Assembly: GCA_964524145.1 (NCBI GenBank)
Contig: CAZGCA010000002.1
Location: 77,950-141,949, forward strand
DNA from: CAZGCA01 sp964524145
GTDB lineage: Bacteria > Hydrogenedentota > CAZGCA01
Direction of reading: 5' to 3'
Length of the DNA: 64,000 nt
How positions within the stretch are numbered: position 1 is the stretch's first letter; the number at the start of each line of letters is the position of its first letter. The notes beneath the pieces are model-generated. The model had not been told where the DNA came from, searched no databases, and worked only from the letters and a program-made list of their open reading frames with translations. Both the position numbers and the translations under genes were made by a program. This document shows positions 25,162 through 33,456 of this stretch, piece after piece.

Positions 25162-25220
25162 CCTCTCCGGCCCTCACGCCGGCTTCGCCACCCTATATCC
25201 AAACCGCAGCCGCACTACGG

Positions 25221-26186
25221 TCACGCGTGGTTGCGCAGCTTGAACTCGATGGGGTGCGGATTCAGGTACGTCTGGCGTTTGAGATACGGTTCGTCGTACT
25301 TAAGCACATAATGCCGGACCAGTGTGATCGGCACAATCAGTGGGATAAGTTCGCGCCTGTACTGGTCGATCAGTTCGAGCAGCTCCTGTTTCTCTTCCGG
25401 CGCGAGCACGCGTTTGAAATACGCCATCATATGCATGAGCGCGTTCGCGTGCGAGCGTGTTGTCGCTTTCGTTCCCATGGCTCTGAGAAACAGTCGCTCG
25501 TACCGTGCGAACAGTTCTCCACGTTTCAGTTCTTTTGCGTGCGCCACCAACGATCCTATCTCGCGGGACACCTTCTGATTGTGTGCGAGAAGCTGGAGCT
25601 TGTGGTCGGTATGGAACTCGACCAGGCCTCCCACGTTGCCGTTGGTCTCGAGGAACTCCCGGTAACGCTCGAGACAGAAGATCCGTTCGATGAAGTTTTC
25701 CCGGATGCGGACGTCGTGCAGCCGGCCATCGTCCTCGACGGGGAGAAGCGGAAACCGGTTCATGAATTGCATGGCGAAGATGCCCACGCCCGCTTTGCGC
25801 GGAATGCCGTTCTTATCGTATATTCGTACGCGTTCCATACCCGAACTGGGAGAGTTCTTCTTGAAAATGAACCCGCAAAGGTTGTCCTGCTCGAGCTTAT
25901 CGAGACGTCTATCACACCACGTAAACATCTTTTCGGTGTGATCGACGCCGGAACGTGTGGTGACCAGACGCGGCGAGTCCGGTTCGCCCTCGAGATGCAT
26001 CGACTCGCGGGGTATCGGAAGGCCGCATTCCACCTCCGGACATACCGGCACCCATTCGACGAACTCACCCATCGTGTCCGTGAGAAAACGGTCCCGTTGG
26101 TGGGAGCCGTCATAACGGACGCGCTCGCCAAGCAAACAGGTGCTAATGCCTATCCTCGGTTTGTGGAACGTTCCAACGTCTGACAG
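25221..26186 (-). CDS. DUF523-DUF1722 protein, apparent CTG start
   Basis: About 321 residues. The DUF523 half (GISTCLLGERVRYDG, VPVCPEVECGLPIPRE, FKKNSPSSG) is joined to a DUF1722 half (QLLAHNQKV, MMAYFK, YLNPHP). The conserved family start PRIGISTCLLGE lies upstream of the first in-frame TTG (26135), and the open frame upstream contains no ATG, GTG or TTG. CTG at 26186 has a perfect GGGGAGG (26201-26195) exactly 8 nt before it and is the best candidate. The function is unknown; such fusions often lie beside photolyases. Confidence 0.8.
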   Translation of the reverse strand: MSDVGTFHKPRIGISTCLLGERVRYDGSHQRDRFLTDTMGEFVEWVPVCPEVECGLPIPRESMHLEGEPDSPRLVTTRSGVDHTEKMFTWCDRRLDKLEQDNLCGFIFKKNSPSSGMERVRIYDKNGIPRKAGVGIFAMQFMNRFPLLPVEDDGRLHDVRIRENFIERIFCLERYREFLETNGNVGGLVEFHTDHKLQLLAHNQKVSREIGSLVAHAKELKRGELFARYERLFLRAMGTKATTRSHANALMHMMAYFKRVLAPEEKQELLELIDQYRRELIPLIVPITLVRHYVLKYDEPYLKRQTYLNPHPIEFKLRNHA

Positions 26187-26671
26187 TCTCTGAACCTCCC
26201 CATGTTGGTCAACGGGGTCGGAATCGGGTGGGCTCCTCCCCTGGGTTGACTTCCGGCTTACTCTGTTCCCCTTTTGGACCTTTCAACGTGCCGACCACAC
26301 GTGGACATATCATTCTCCGTGCCGCTTCTGCCCCTCTTTATTATACCCCACTGTCTCCGGATTTGCCACAAAATTGAAGCCGATGCGTGCTACCTACATC
26401 ATCCTGACTCACCCTGTTGCCTCAAGTAAAAAAGTATCTGAACCATAGTGGTGATGCACCCTCCCTGCGCCCCGCGGGAACGGGGGGGTAGGGCCTGCTG
26501 CGCTTGAGCTGTATTGCTGTCTTCTCATCCTGTCTTGCTTTTTGTGATGCTGCGACGCCATGGATGGTTTTCACCAGGTTTGTATCTCGTCCTGTTCCCG
26601 CTGGGGGCACGGGCGGTCAGTTTCACCAGCTTTTTCTGCAAGGCCTCGATTCGACGCCTGAGTTCGGCTGG
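26187..26671. other. Gene-poor stretch with possible transposase tail on the minus strand
   Basis: About 485 nt with no intact gene. On the minus strand, 26690 to 26525 reads as a continuous frame containing SALNPAELRRRIEALQKKL and later ENHPWRR before a stop. This resembles the C-terminal tail of rve-type (integrase-core) transposases. The assignment rests on memory of such tails and is weak. Confidence 0.35.
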
Positions 26672-26905
26672 ATTGAGCGCACTCACGATCTCGAAGCCCT
26701 GCTTAACGCGGCACTCGTGTATGATCCCTCTCTGGAATCGTTCCGTGCAGCATGCCAGAGAATTACGGCGTTCTACCTTGTGGAGCGTTATCCCCTGCTC
26801 ACAAACGTCGAGCTGACAGTGGATGATGTGCGGAATTCGCTGAACCAGGTCGAAGCTCTCATCGAAAAGCTCCGGTCCGAAACGCCCGGGGAGGACAACG
26901 ACTGA
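26672..26905 (+). pseudogene. HEPN-domain protein, C-terminal remnant
   Basis: The frame reads IERTHDLEALLNAALVYDPS, then YLVERYPLLTNVELTVDD and VEALIEKLRSE: the second half of a HEPN domain, with the HDLxxLL helix and the YxxxRYP motif. The first half of the domain is absent; upstream codons are unrelated. The break coincides with the transposase-like tail on the other strand, suggesting that an insertion or deletion removed the N-terminus. The usual nucleotidyltransferase partner is not present. Confidence 0.65.
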
Positions 26906-26946
26906 GGCGGACTCGTATTCAGGTGAAGCGGCAAGCCACCTATGCG

Positions 26947-26975
26947 TTGACATTATGGTGCCGGGAGCGTATGAT
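26947..26975 (+). promoter_or_regulatory. Sigma70-type promoter before the 18-codon ORF
   Basis: TTGACA at 26947-26952, a 17-nt spacer and TATGAT at 26970-26975. It would fire into the short ORF at 27027 and could read toward rsgA if the hairpin at 27171 is leaky. Confidence 0.65.
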
Positions 26976-27026
26976 CGACTGTAGGATACATGGTACAAGA
27001 AGTCTGATTCAGAAGGAGGCGTGAGA

Positions 27027-27083
27027 ATGATTGCAGGAATCCACATCATCGTGTTGTCACGCCACCGCCGGACTCGCTGTTAG
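27027..27083 (+). pseudogene. 18-codon truncated gene start
   Basis: ATG 27027, with AAGGAGG at 27013-27019, encodes MIAGIHIIVLSRHRRTRC. The first 11 residues look like the start of a VOC/glyoxalase-type protein; the rest is not. With an intact promoter and ribosome binding site this looks like a gene whose body was deleted. Confidence 0.4.
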
Positions 27084-27170
27084 TCTTTCGTTTTCGTTGT
27101 CCTGAAGATTGACGGCTGTCCCGGTAGGGTGGTTAGGGGCGGAAAGGGACGGCTGTTTTCCTCTCTCGGT

Positions 27171-27215
27171 GCCGCGGGCGTGACGCACGTCCGCGGCGTT
27201 TCTATTGTATTCTCT
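27171..27215 (+). terminator. Likely Rho-independent terminator before rsgA
   Basis: GCCGCGG (27171-27177) pairs with CCGCGGC (27191-27197) and the stem extends inward to 11 bp with one G-T pair and a 5-nt loop. It is followed by the T-rich GTTTCTATTGTATTCTCT. Confidence 0.55.
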
Positions 27216-27326
27216 CATAAGCCAAGGGGGACTACCATTTCGCGGCTGTTCTGTTCGACAAAATAGGTACACGACAATGACACCGGGCGGCTTTGCCCGG
27301 CATGACGATCAAGGAGACGTTAGACA

Positions 27327-28391
27327 ATGCATTTGACAGATTTAGGCTGGAATCCCTCGCTTGAGCGGCATTTTGAGCGGTTCAGGAATGAGGGGCTTGC
27401 TCCGGCCAGAACGGCCCGGGAGCATAAACATATGTATACGGTGTATTGCGAGCACGGGCAACTGACGGCCAGGGTATCAGGAAAGATGCGCAATGACGCG
27501 CAGTCCAAAGCCGATTTCCCCGCAGTAGGCGACTGGGTGGCGGTCGAACCCCGGCCACAGGAAGGGAAGGCGACTATCCACGCGATCCTGCCCAGGAAGA
27601 GCAGCTTCTCGCGCAAAGTTGCGGGTTCCGAAACGGACGAGCAAGTGGTTGCGGCCAATGTCGACACGGCGTTTCTCGTGAACGGTTTGGACGGCGACTT
27701 CAACCTGCGGCGAATCGAACGTTACCTGACCCTTGTGTGGGACAGCGGCGCGACACCTGTCATCGTGCTCAACAAAAGCGACCTGTGTGAGGACGTCGAC
27801 GACCATGTCGACAAAGTAGAGTCCATTGCGTTCGGTGTTCCGGTCCTTCCCGTCAGCGCGGTGGAACAACAGGGGCTTGATGCCCTGCAAGCATACCTCG
27901 GCAACGGTATAACGGCGGCATTCCTCGGTTCCTCGGGTGTCGGGAAATCGACAGTTATCAACAGTCTGCTCGGGACAGAACGTCAGCAGGTCCGCGCAGT
28001 CCGTGAAGACGACAGTCGCGGCAGGCACACCACGAGTTACCGCGAACTGATTCTCCTTCCACGTGGCGGAGTGGTGATAGATACACCGGGCATGCGCGAG
28101 CTTCAACTGTGGACCGACGAGGAAGGCTTGAAAGCAAGCTTCAAGGATATCGAGGAGCTTGCCGTTCGGTGCCGGTTCAGAGACTGCACGCACCAAAACG
28201 AGCCCGGATGCGCTGTCCGGCACGCACTTGCGGAGGGCACTCTTGACCCGGGCCGGTTCGAGAGCTATCGTAAGCTCAAGCGAGAGCTTCGATACCTGGC
28301 AACGCGTCAGGACCATCGCGCTCGGCTTGCCGAAAAAGCAAAATGGAAGAAGATCGCCCAGCACGCACGACAAATATGCAAAGATAGGTAG
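27327..28391 (+). CDS. rsgA: Ribosome small subunit-dependent GTPase A
   Basis: A 354-residue circularly permuted GTPase that acts in 30S subunit maturation. After an OB-like N-terminal domain the motifs occur in permuted order: G4 NKSD (149-152), G1 GSSGVGKST (201-209), G3 DTPG (252-255). The C-terminal zinc knuckle has Cys282, Cys287, His289 and Cys295. The start is ATG 27327 with AAGGAGA about 9 nt upstream. The acetyltransferase follows after 13 nt. Confidence 0.95.
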   Translation: MHLTDLGWNPSLERHFERFRNEGLAPARTAREHKHMYTVYCEHGQLTARVSGKMRNDAQSKADFPAVGDWVAVEPRPQEGKATIHAILPRKSSFSRKVAGSETDEQVVAANVDTAFLVNGLDGDFNLRRIERYLTLVWDSGATPVIVLNKSDLCEDVDDHVDKVESIAFGVPVLPVSAVEQQGLDALQAYLGNGITAAFLGSSGVGKSTVINSLLGTERQQVRAVREDDSRGRHTTSYRELILLPRGGVVIDTPGMRELQLWTDEEGLKASFKDIEELAVRCRFRDCTHQNEPGCAVRHALAEGTLDPGRFESYRKLKRELRYLATRQDHRARLAEKAKWKKIAQHARQICKDR

Positions 28392-28404
28392 GAAAGGAAC
28401 ACCC

Positions 28405-29679
28405 ATGTTCTCACGAACGGAACCATACAGACAGGAGATCGAGAACGGGCTCGTGCTGAGATCGCTCGGCGACGAGAACGATATCGAGCGCATTGCAGCG
28501 TTCAACGGTGCCATCCACGGTGAAGGTGTAGCTGCCTTGACACGGGAATTGGTGCTGCACCATCCCAACACCAGGCCTGAAGGCTGGCTTTTCATCGAGG
28601 ATGAAACCGAGCACAAGATAGTCTCATCACTCTGCCTGATCCCGTGGACGTGGCGTTACGAGGACGTCGAGCTGAAAGCAGGAGAGATGGGCATTGTGGG
28701 GACCCTGAAGGAATACCGCCGCCAGGGGCTGATTCGCAGACTGGCTGTCCGTTTTGCGGAACTGCTGCGCGAGGGCGGCTACGATCTCAGTCAGATCCAG
28801 GGAATCCCCTACTTCTACCGTCAGTTCGGGTACGAGTACGCTGTTCCGCTCGAGAACAACCTGCGCGTTGACATGGACCTTGTTCCGGACACGCCGCAGG
28901 ACGCAACGCCGACTTACGTTTTCCGGCAGGCAACGCTCGACGACGTACCGATGCTCGTGCAAAAGTACAACGAGGCAATGGCCGATCTAAGCATAAGTGC
29001 TATTCGAGACGAAGCATCCTGGCGTTACCTCTTCGGAGAATCGCTGCACACCGGTACGGCAGCCGACACGTGGGTTGTCGAGCACAACACGGGAGCGCCC
29101 GTCGGGTACTTCCGTATCGCGCGGCAAGGTTTCGGCAAAGGCATGATTGTGAGCGAAGTCTCACGCCTGAACAGCGAAGAGGCCGCGGCTGTGCTCTGTC
29201 GCCTCAAACAACTGTGTGTCGAGCGAGGCAAGCCGTACATCCGGCTCAACTTGGCCGCGAACGCGACGCTTGCCCGGGTCGCACGCCACCTTGGTGCTCA
29301 CGATCCCGGCTCGTACGCGTGGCAGATACGGTTCGTGGACGTAGCCGGTCTGCTCGATAAGCTCGCTCCGATATTTGAGCGAAGGATCGCTGCAAGTTCG
29401 TTTGCAGGATTGACGCAAAAGGTCTGTATCAACCTGTACCGCGAAGCGTTCGAGCTGTGTTTCCAGGAAGGCAGACTGACCGCTGTGGAACCGTTGGGAT
29501 TCAGCGACCGGGGCGGCATTCGCATCCCGCCGAAGTTAGCGGTGCCGCTGATTCTGGGCTACCGGAACCGGGAGGAACTGTCAAGAGCTCGTCATGACGT
29601 CTCGATTGCCCCGGAATGGAAGCACCTCGTTGACGTGCTCTTTCCGAAGGTGGACGCGTTCATTTACTCAATCTACTGA
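28405..29679 (+). CDS. GNAT-family N-acetyltransferase, Eis-like
   Basis: A 424-residue protein of the Eis-like group, with an N-terminal GNAT domain and further C-terminal regions. The acetyl-CoA binding motif is GEMGIVGTLKEYRRQGLIRR, with RRQGLI at 105-110, followed by IPYFYRQFGYEYAVP. In Eis relatives two GNAT units and a sterol-carrier-like tail form a hexamer that acetylates amines; here the substrate is unknown. ATG 28405 follows GGAAAGGA. Confidence 0.8.
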   Translation: MFSRTEPYRQEIENGLVLRSLGDENDIERIAAFNGAIHGEGVAALTRELVLHHPNTRPEGWLFIEDETEHKIVSSLCLIPWTWRYEDVELKAGEMGIVGTLKEYRRQGLIRRLAVRFAELLREGGYDLSQIQGIPYFYRQFGYEYAVPLENNLRVDMDLVPDTPQDATPTYVFRQATLDDVPMLVQKYNEAMADLSISAIRDEASWRYLFGESLHTGTAADTWVVEHNTGAPVGYFRIARQGFGKGMIVSEVSRLNSEEAAAVLCRLKQLCVERGKPYIRLNLAANATLARVARHLGAHDPGSYAWQIRFVDVAGLLDKLAPIFERRIAASSFAGLTQKVCINLYREAFELCFQEGRLTAVEPLGFSDRGGIRIPPKLAVPLILGYRNREELSRARHDVSIAPEWKHLVDVLFPKVDAFIYSIY

Positions 29680-29694
29680 AACAAGGAGACACTG

Positions 29695-29718
29695 ATGGTT
29701 GCGCTTTTCCACCGTTAG
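29695..29718 (+). pseudogene. 7-codon truncated gene start
   Basis: ATG 29695 with AAGGAG at 29683-29688 gives MVALFHR then TAG. The strong initiation site 16 nt after the acetyltransferase stop suggests the start of a deleted downstream gene. Confidence 0.3.
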
Positions 29719-29820
29719 CGGCGTCAACGCGCCCGACCGGGATTTCGATTACGAGCACGGCGACAGGACGAATCGGAGTACGTAGCAGGGAGAAATGGGG
29801 GTGTCCAAGTGTAGGCCATC

Positions 29821-29849
29821 TTGACACCCGCCGTATGGTTCAGTATACT
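29821..29849 (+). promoter_or_regulatory. Sigma70-type promoter of tRNA-Phe
   Basis: TTGACA at 29821-29826, a 17-nt spacer and TATACT at 29844-29849, ending 24 nt before the tRNA. This is a near-consensus promoter. Confidence 0.8.
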
Positions 29850-29873
29850 TCTACCCAGTTCTACTTTCGCGGT

Positions 29874-29949
<76 letters not shown>

Positions 29950-29986
29950 AGTTGCTTCACGATTGCATGTAAGGGAGATTGCTGCA

Positions 29987-30763
29987 ATGAAACTCGGGCT
30001 CGTCACGTACAATTTGGCCAAAGAGTGGGACATACCCACGATCATCAAACGGTGTAGTGCGACGGGATTTGAAGGAGTGGAGCTGCGGGCGACGCACGCG
30101 CACGGTGTGGAACTCGAGCTGTCCGCGAACGAGCGTCGCGAGGTGCGTAAGGTGTTTGCCGATTCGCCGGTCAAGCTCGTGCAGCTCGGGTCCGCGTTCG
30201 AGTACCATTCGACGGCGAAAAGCGTGGTGGCCAAGAACATCGAGGGCACGAAGAAGTATGCCCAGCTGGCCGCGGACGTCGGCGCGCCGGGCATCAAAGT
30301 CCGGCCCAACGGTCTCCAGACGAAGAAGGGCGTTCCCGTCGAGACAACGTTGAAACAGATCGGCGAAGCGCTGCACGAGTGTGCGGACTTCGCGCAACCG
30401 CTCGGCGTCGAGATCCGCGTGGAGGTTCACGGTCAGGGCACGTCCGAGCCGCCAAACATGCGCCAAATAATGCTGAACGCGCACCATCCGAACTGCTACG
30501 TCAACTGGAACTCGAACTCTGCCGAGGTCGAAGGGGGGTCGATACGCAAGAATTTCGACCTTCTCAAAGACTGGATAGCGCACGTCCACATGCGCGACCT
30601 GTCCGACCGCACGTATCCGTGGGTGGAACTGTTCCGGTTGTTAAAGTCGATAGACTATCGCGGGTACTGTTGCGCCGAGATTCAGGGTTCGGATGACGCT
30701 CTCCGCCTGATGGGCTACTATTCAGCGCTCTGGGACGCGTATAACGACCTGGCCGCGAAGTAA
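29987..30763 (+). CDS. Sugar phosphate isomerase/epimerase family TIM barrel
   Basis: A 258-residue xylose-isomerase-like TIM barrel. It begins MKLGLVTYNLAKEWDIPTI, with GFEGVELRATHAHGVE and RVEVHGQGTSEPPN in the middle, and AHVHMRDLSD and YRGYCCAEIQGSDD near the end. It differs from the barrel at 12909 and is not a close duplicate. ATG 29987 has AAGGGAGA upstream. It may share the tRNA promoter. Confidence 0.85.
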   Translation: MKLGLVTYNLAKEWDIPTIIKRCSATGFEGVELRATHAHGVELELSANERREVRKVFADSPVKLVQLGSAFEYHSTAKSVVAKNIEGTKKYAQLAADVGAPGIKVRPNGLQTKKGVPVETTLKQIGEALHECADFAQPLGVEIRVEVHGQGTSEPPNMRQIMLNAHHPNCYVNWNSNSAEVEGGSIRKNFDLLKDWIAHVHMRDLSDRTYPWVELFRLLKSIDYRGYCCAEIQGSDDALRLMGYYSALWDAYNDLAAK

Positions 30764-30863
30764 GACGCAGACCCAGCTTTAATCCAGGCACGGTGCCTGC
30801 GCTGCATACCCCTACATTGAGTACCCTGTCAGAGCCCGGACTCTTTGTTTCACCATATGCACA

Positions 30864-31853
30864 CTACTCTTTGCGCAGCATTTCCACGAACGCTTCTATC
30901 CGTGTTCGTGTGCGGGCGTCGACCCTTCCGGGCTTGTCAGCCTCGATCGTCAGGATCGGTACGGCCAACTCCTTGCGCAAGATCATATCTTCTATCTGCC
31001 TGAAACAGAAGCTTTGCGCGTAGTGTATCACCCCGTCGATTGACCGGCGCTGCATCTCGGCACGAATATCTTCGAGCCGGGCGAATATCCCGTACGGATA
31101 GGTGTAGTGCGCATACTGCTCGACGAGGTTTTCGGCGGCAAACGGCATGCTAAACTGGCGCGGTATCTCGTTGTAGACGATATGCACGCCGAGGTGTTCG
31201 ACCACCTCGTGCAGGTCGGAGAGAATCGGCGGCACGCCGAGGTATCCGAGCCGTACCGCGCCCTTATCCACTGGCTCTCGCCTCGCTGTTTCATCGAGGA
31301 ACGCGTCCAGGTTGGACTCGAACTCTTTCCAATCGCCTCGAAAATCGCTCGAGTTGACCAGGATCTCGAAGTTGTCGCTTCCAGTGACCGCACCTTCCTG
31401 CCAAGTCAACCTGTCCACCTCGATGAGCTTTGAGCGAACGCTGTAAAGTAGGTCCCTTACGTTCTCGGCTTGAGCGAGCGTTGTGCCGAGCGCGGACGCG
31501 AACTTCTCCATCTGGAGCTGCAGCATGTCCCGGTCGCGGTCGTAGGGAAACGCGAACGGCACCACCTCGACACCGGCATACTCGAGCGTCTCCATCAGGG
31601 CCTGCGTGTTGCTGCAGTCTCCCTGGGTCACGGCCACGACCGCATCCGCCGCGCCGAGGCCTATTACGGCCGAGTATATGCCCTTTATCCAGCCGCAGAC
31701 GTTGGCGGGGTAGCCTGCCGATTCTGCCCGTTCGACCATCTCGAGCGCATCGCTCTGTGAGATGAAGACGTTGTTGAGGTCTACCGGCTCGTCGCCTGCC
31801 GCGAAGATGATTTCGACCGGGACCGTCGTTGTTATACCGATTCTCCGGTTCAC
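30864..31853 (-). CDS. 2-hydroxyacyl-CoA dehydratase D-component-like iron-sulfur protein
   Basis: A 329-residue protein of the HgdB/HgdC-like family (PF06050). Cysteines that could hold iron-sulfur clusters occur in NVCGWIKG, TQGDCSNTQ and AQSFCFRQIED. Single-subunit members include true dehydratase subunits and the double-cubane cluster proteins (DCCP/YjiM type); with no partner subunit or ATPase activator next to it, the second option is plausible. GTG 31853 has GGAGAG 8 nt upstream. Its start is 26 nt after the stop of the sigma54 activator, so they probably share an operon. Confidence 0.78.
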   Translation of the reverse strand: MNRRIGITTTVPVEIIFAAGDEPVDLNNVFISQSDALEMVERAESAGYPANVCGWIKGIYSAVIGLGAADAVVAVTQGDCSNTQALMETLEYAGVEVVPFAFPYDRDRDMLQLQMEKFASALGTTLAQAENVRDLLYSVRSKLIEVDRLTWQEGAVTGSDNFEILVNSSDFRGDWKEFESNLDAFLDETARREPVDKGAVRLGYLGVPPILSDLHEVVEHLGVHIVYNEIPRQFSMPFAAENLVEQYAHYTYPYGIFARLEDIRAEMQRRSIDGVIHYAQSFCFRQIEDMILRKELAVPILTIEADKPGRVDARTRTRIEAFVEMLRKE

Positions 31854-31879
31854 GTCGCCGTCTCTCCGGATCGCACTCT

Positions 31880-33262
31880 TCAACCTTCCTCGTAAGACTT
31901 CAATTTGCGATAGAGTGTTCGGAGCCCTATACCGAGCACGGCGGCGGCCCTGGGTTTGTCGTTTTCGACGGACTTGAGCGTTTCTTCTATGGCAATACGC
32001 TCGATTGCGGCCATCGAGAGACCAACGGGGAACCGTATTTCGGCGGCGTCGGCTCTCGGCACGCGAATATGCTCGAGCAAATCCCGAACATCGAGCATCA
32101 CGCTGCCGTGAGACATTATCACCAAGCCTTCGATGATGTTCTTGAGCTCGCGCACGTTCCCGGGCCAATCGTACTGGCGCAAGAGCTCGGTCGCCTCCTT
32201 GGTGATTCCCCTGACGGATTTGCCGTGTTGTGCGTTGAACTCCTCTATAAAGGCGTTGACGAGCAGCGGGATGTCGGTGCTGCGTTCCTTGAGCGGCGGC
32301 AGATTGACCGACACGACGTTCAGCCGGTAGTACAGGTCGCGCCGGAACTCGCCTCGCTGTTCCATTTCTTCGAGATCGACATTTGTTGCCGCTATGAGCC
32401 TGACGTCGACGTTGATAGGCGTCGAGTCCCCAACCCGCTCGAACTGCTGTGTCTCGAGAACGCGCAGCAGTTTCGCCTGTATGCGAAGCGGCAGGTTCCC
32501 GAGCTCGTCGAGAAAGAGCGTGCCGCCGTCGGCTATCTCGAACCGCCCCTTCCGCGATCTGACGGCGTCGGTGAACGCGCCTTTCACGTGGCCGAAAAGC
32601 TCGCTCTCGATCAGGTGTTCGGAGAGCGACGCGCAATCGAGCGTCACGAAAGATTCGTTGAGGCGGGTACTGTTCAGATGGATGGCGCGGGCTACGAGCT
32701 CTTTGCCGGACCCGGTCGGTCCCGTTATAAGTACTGTGGCGCGGGTGGGCGCTATCTGTCGGATCCTGTTGTAGACAACGATCATCTCGGGCGAGTTGCC
32801 AACGATGCCGCCCAAACCGAACCGCGTGTCGAGCTGGCGATGAAGCTCTGCGGCCTCGACGACAAGCCGTTGGTGCGACACGCCGCGTTCGACGACGGCG
32901 TGCAGCTTGTCGAAGTTAAGGGGTTTGGTCTGAAAATCGTAGACCCCTTCCCGCATGGCATTGGTCGCGCGTTCGATGCTGCCCCTGTCCGCGATCATCA
33001 CCACGCAGATGTCCGGGTTGCGCTTCTTCGCCACCTGAAGCAGCCGAATGCTGTCCAGCCCGCGCATGTTAAGCTCAGCGACCATGACGTCTATACGGCG
33101 CGAATCGAGAACGTTATACGCAGACTCCGCGTCCTTGGCCCGGACGACGTCGTAACCCCTGTCTTTGAAGGATACTACCAGCGACTCGGAATCTTTCGGG
33201 TCGCTGTCGACCACTAGTACGGGTACCGGGTTTCTTGTAGTGTTTTCCGGCACTTGATCCAC
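31880..33262 (-). CDS. NtrC-type sigma54-dependent response regulator with Asp-to-Glu receiver
   Basis: A 460-residue activator: receiver (1-125), AAA+ domain and Fis-type helix-turn-helix. The phosphoacceptor position is Glu63 (VAELNMRG) instead of Asp, while Asp19/Asp21 and Lys113 remain. Walker A is GPTGSGKE (181-188); the sigma54-contacting loop is GAFTDA (228-233), a known variant of GAFTGA; RFEIADGGTLFLDELG is Walker B; and the C-terminal helix has AAAVLGIGLRTLYRKL. No histidine kinase is adjacent. The Glu may mimic phosphorylation and keep the protein active. Likely targets include the gene downstream. Confidence 0.92.
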   Translation of the reverse strand: MDQVPENTTRNPVPVLVVDSDPKDSESLVVSFKDRGYDVVRAKDAESAYNVLDSRRIDVMVAELNMRGLDSIRLLQVAKKRNPDICVVMIADRGSIERATNAMREGVYDFQTKPLNFDKLHAVVERGVSHQRLVVEAAELHRQLDTRFGLGGIVGNSPEMIVVYNRIRQIAPTRATVLITGPTGSGKELVARAIHLNSTRLNESFVTLDCASLSEHLIESELFGHVKGAFTDAVRSRKGRFEIADGGTLFLDELGNLPLRIQAKLLRVLETQQFERVGDSTPINVDVRLIAATNVDLEEMEQRGEFRRDLYYRLNVVSVNLPPLKERSTDIPLLVNAFIEEFNAQHGKSVRGITKEATELLRQYDWPGNVRELKNIIEGLVIMSHGSVMLDVRDLLEHIRVPRADAAEIRFPVGLSMAAIERIAIEETLKSVENDKPRAAAVLGIGLRTLYRKLKSYEEG

Positions 33263-33303
33263 CTCTCCCGCGATATTTCGCCTGTTCGAGACTCGTCTCT
33301 TTC

Positions 33304-33332
33304 AGAGTAGCAAAGCGGTTGCGGGAAGTCAA
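33304..33332 (-). promoter_or_regulatory. Sigma70-type promoter of the sigma54 activator gene
   Basis: On the minus strand, TTGACT (33332-33327), a 17-nt spacer and TACTCT (33309-33304), about 40 nt before the start codon. Confidence 0.6.
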
Positions 33333-33348
33333 CGCGCGGGTTGCGCCT

Positions 33349-33456
33349 TCACCCTGTCTGCTTCTCGATAATCGCGACGTACCCAGATCCGCCGGAATCC
33401 ATGAACCGTTTCACGACCCAGCCCGTCCCCGTGAGAATGTGCTGCAGTTCGGCGGA
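33349..33456 (-). pseudogene. Methyltransferase C-terminal fragment
   Basis: The frame ending at 33349 reads SAELQHILTGTGWVVKRFMD and then SGGSGYVAIIEKQTG. This is the usual last strand pair of a class I methyltransferase (a LLxxxGW-V-RF-GYVAIIEK pattern). No methyltransferase core precedes it in frame. Confidence 0.5.

Larger units (their letters stand above)
26906..27326. other. Intergenic stretch with promoter, truncated ORF and hairpins
   Basis: Contains the promoter at 26947-26975, the 18-codon ORF at 27027, a terminator-like hairpin at 27171-27197, and a small CCGGGC/GCCCGG hairpin (27283-27300) just before the rsgA Shine-Dalgarno. Confidence 0.5.

Noticed and set aside
23917..25311. 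A 464-residue open frame antisense to the photolyase.
   Set aside because: It mirrors the photolyase codons, contains no recognisable family and lacks a ribosome binding site.
29719..29780. A GATTACGAGCACGGCGAC tract resembling a simple repeat.
   Set aside because: Only one degenerate unit is present, too little to call a repeat or coding remnant.
31854..32636. A frame continuous with the HgdB-like gene runs 780 nt further upstream.
   Set aside because: It overlaps the sigma54 activator on the same strand in another frame, is very Arg-rich and has no family features. GTG 31853 with a good Shine-Dalgarno is the real start.
31829..33217. A 462-residue frame antisense to the sigma54 activator.
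   Set aside because: It is a shadow of the high-GC activator gene, which carries all expected motifs.
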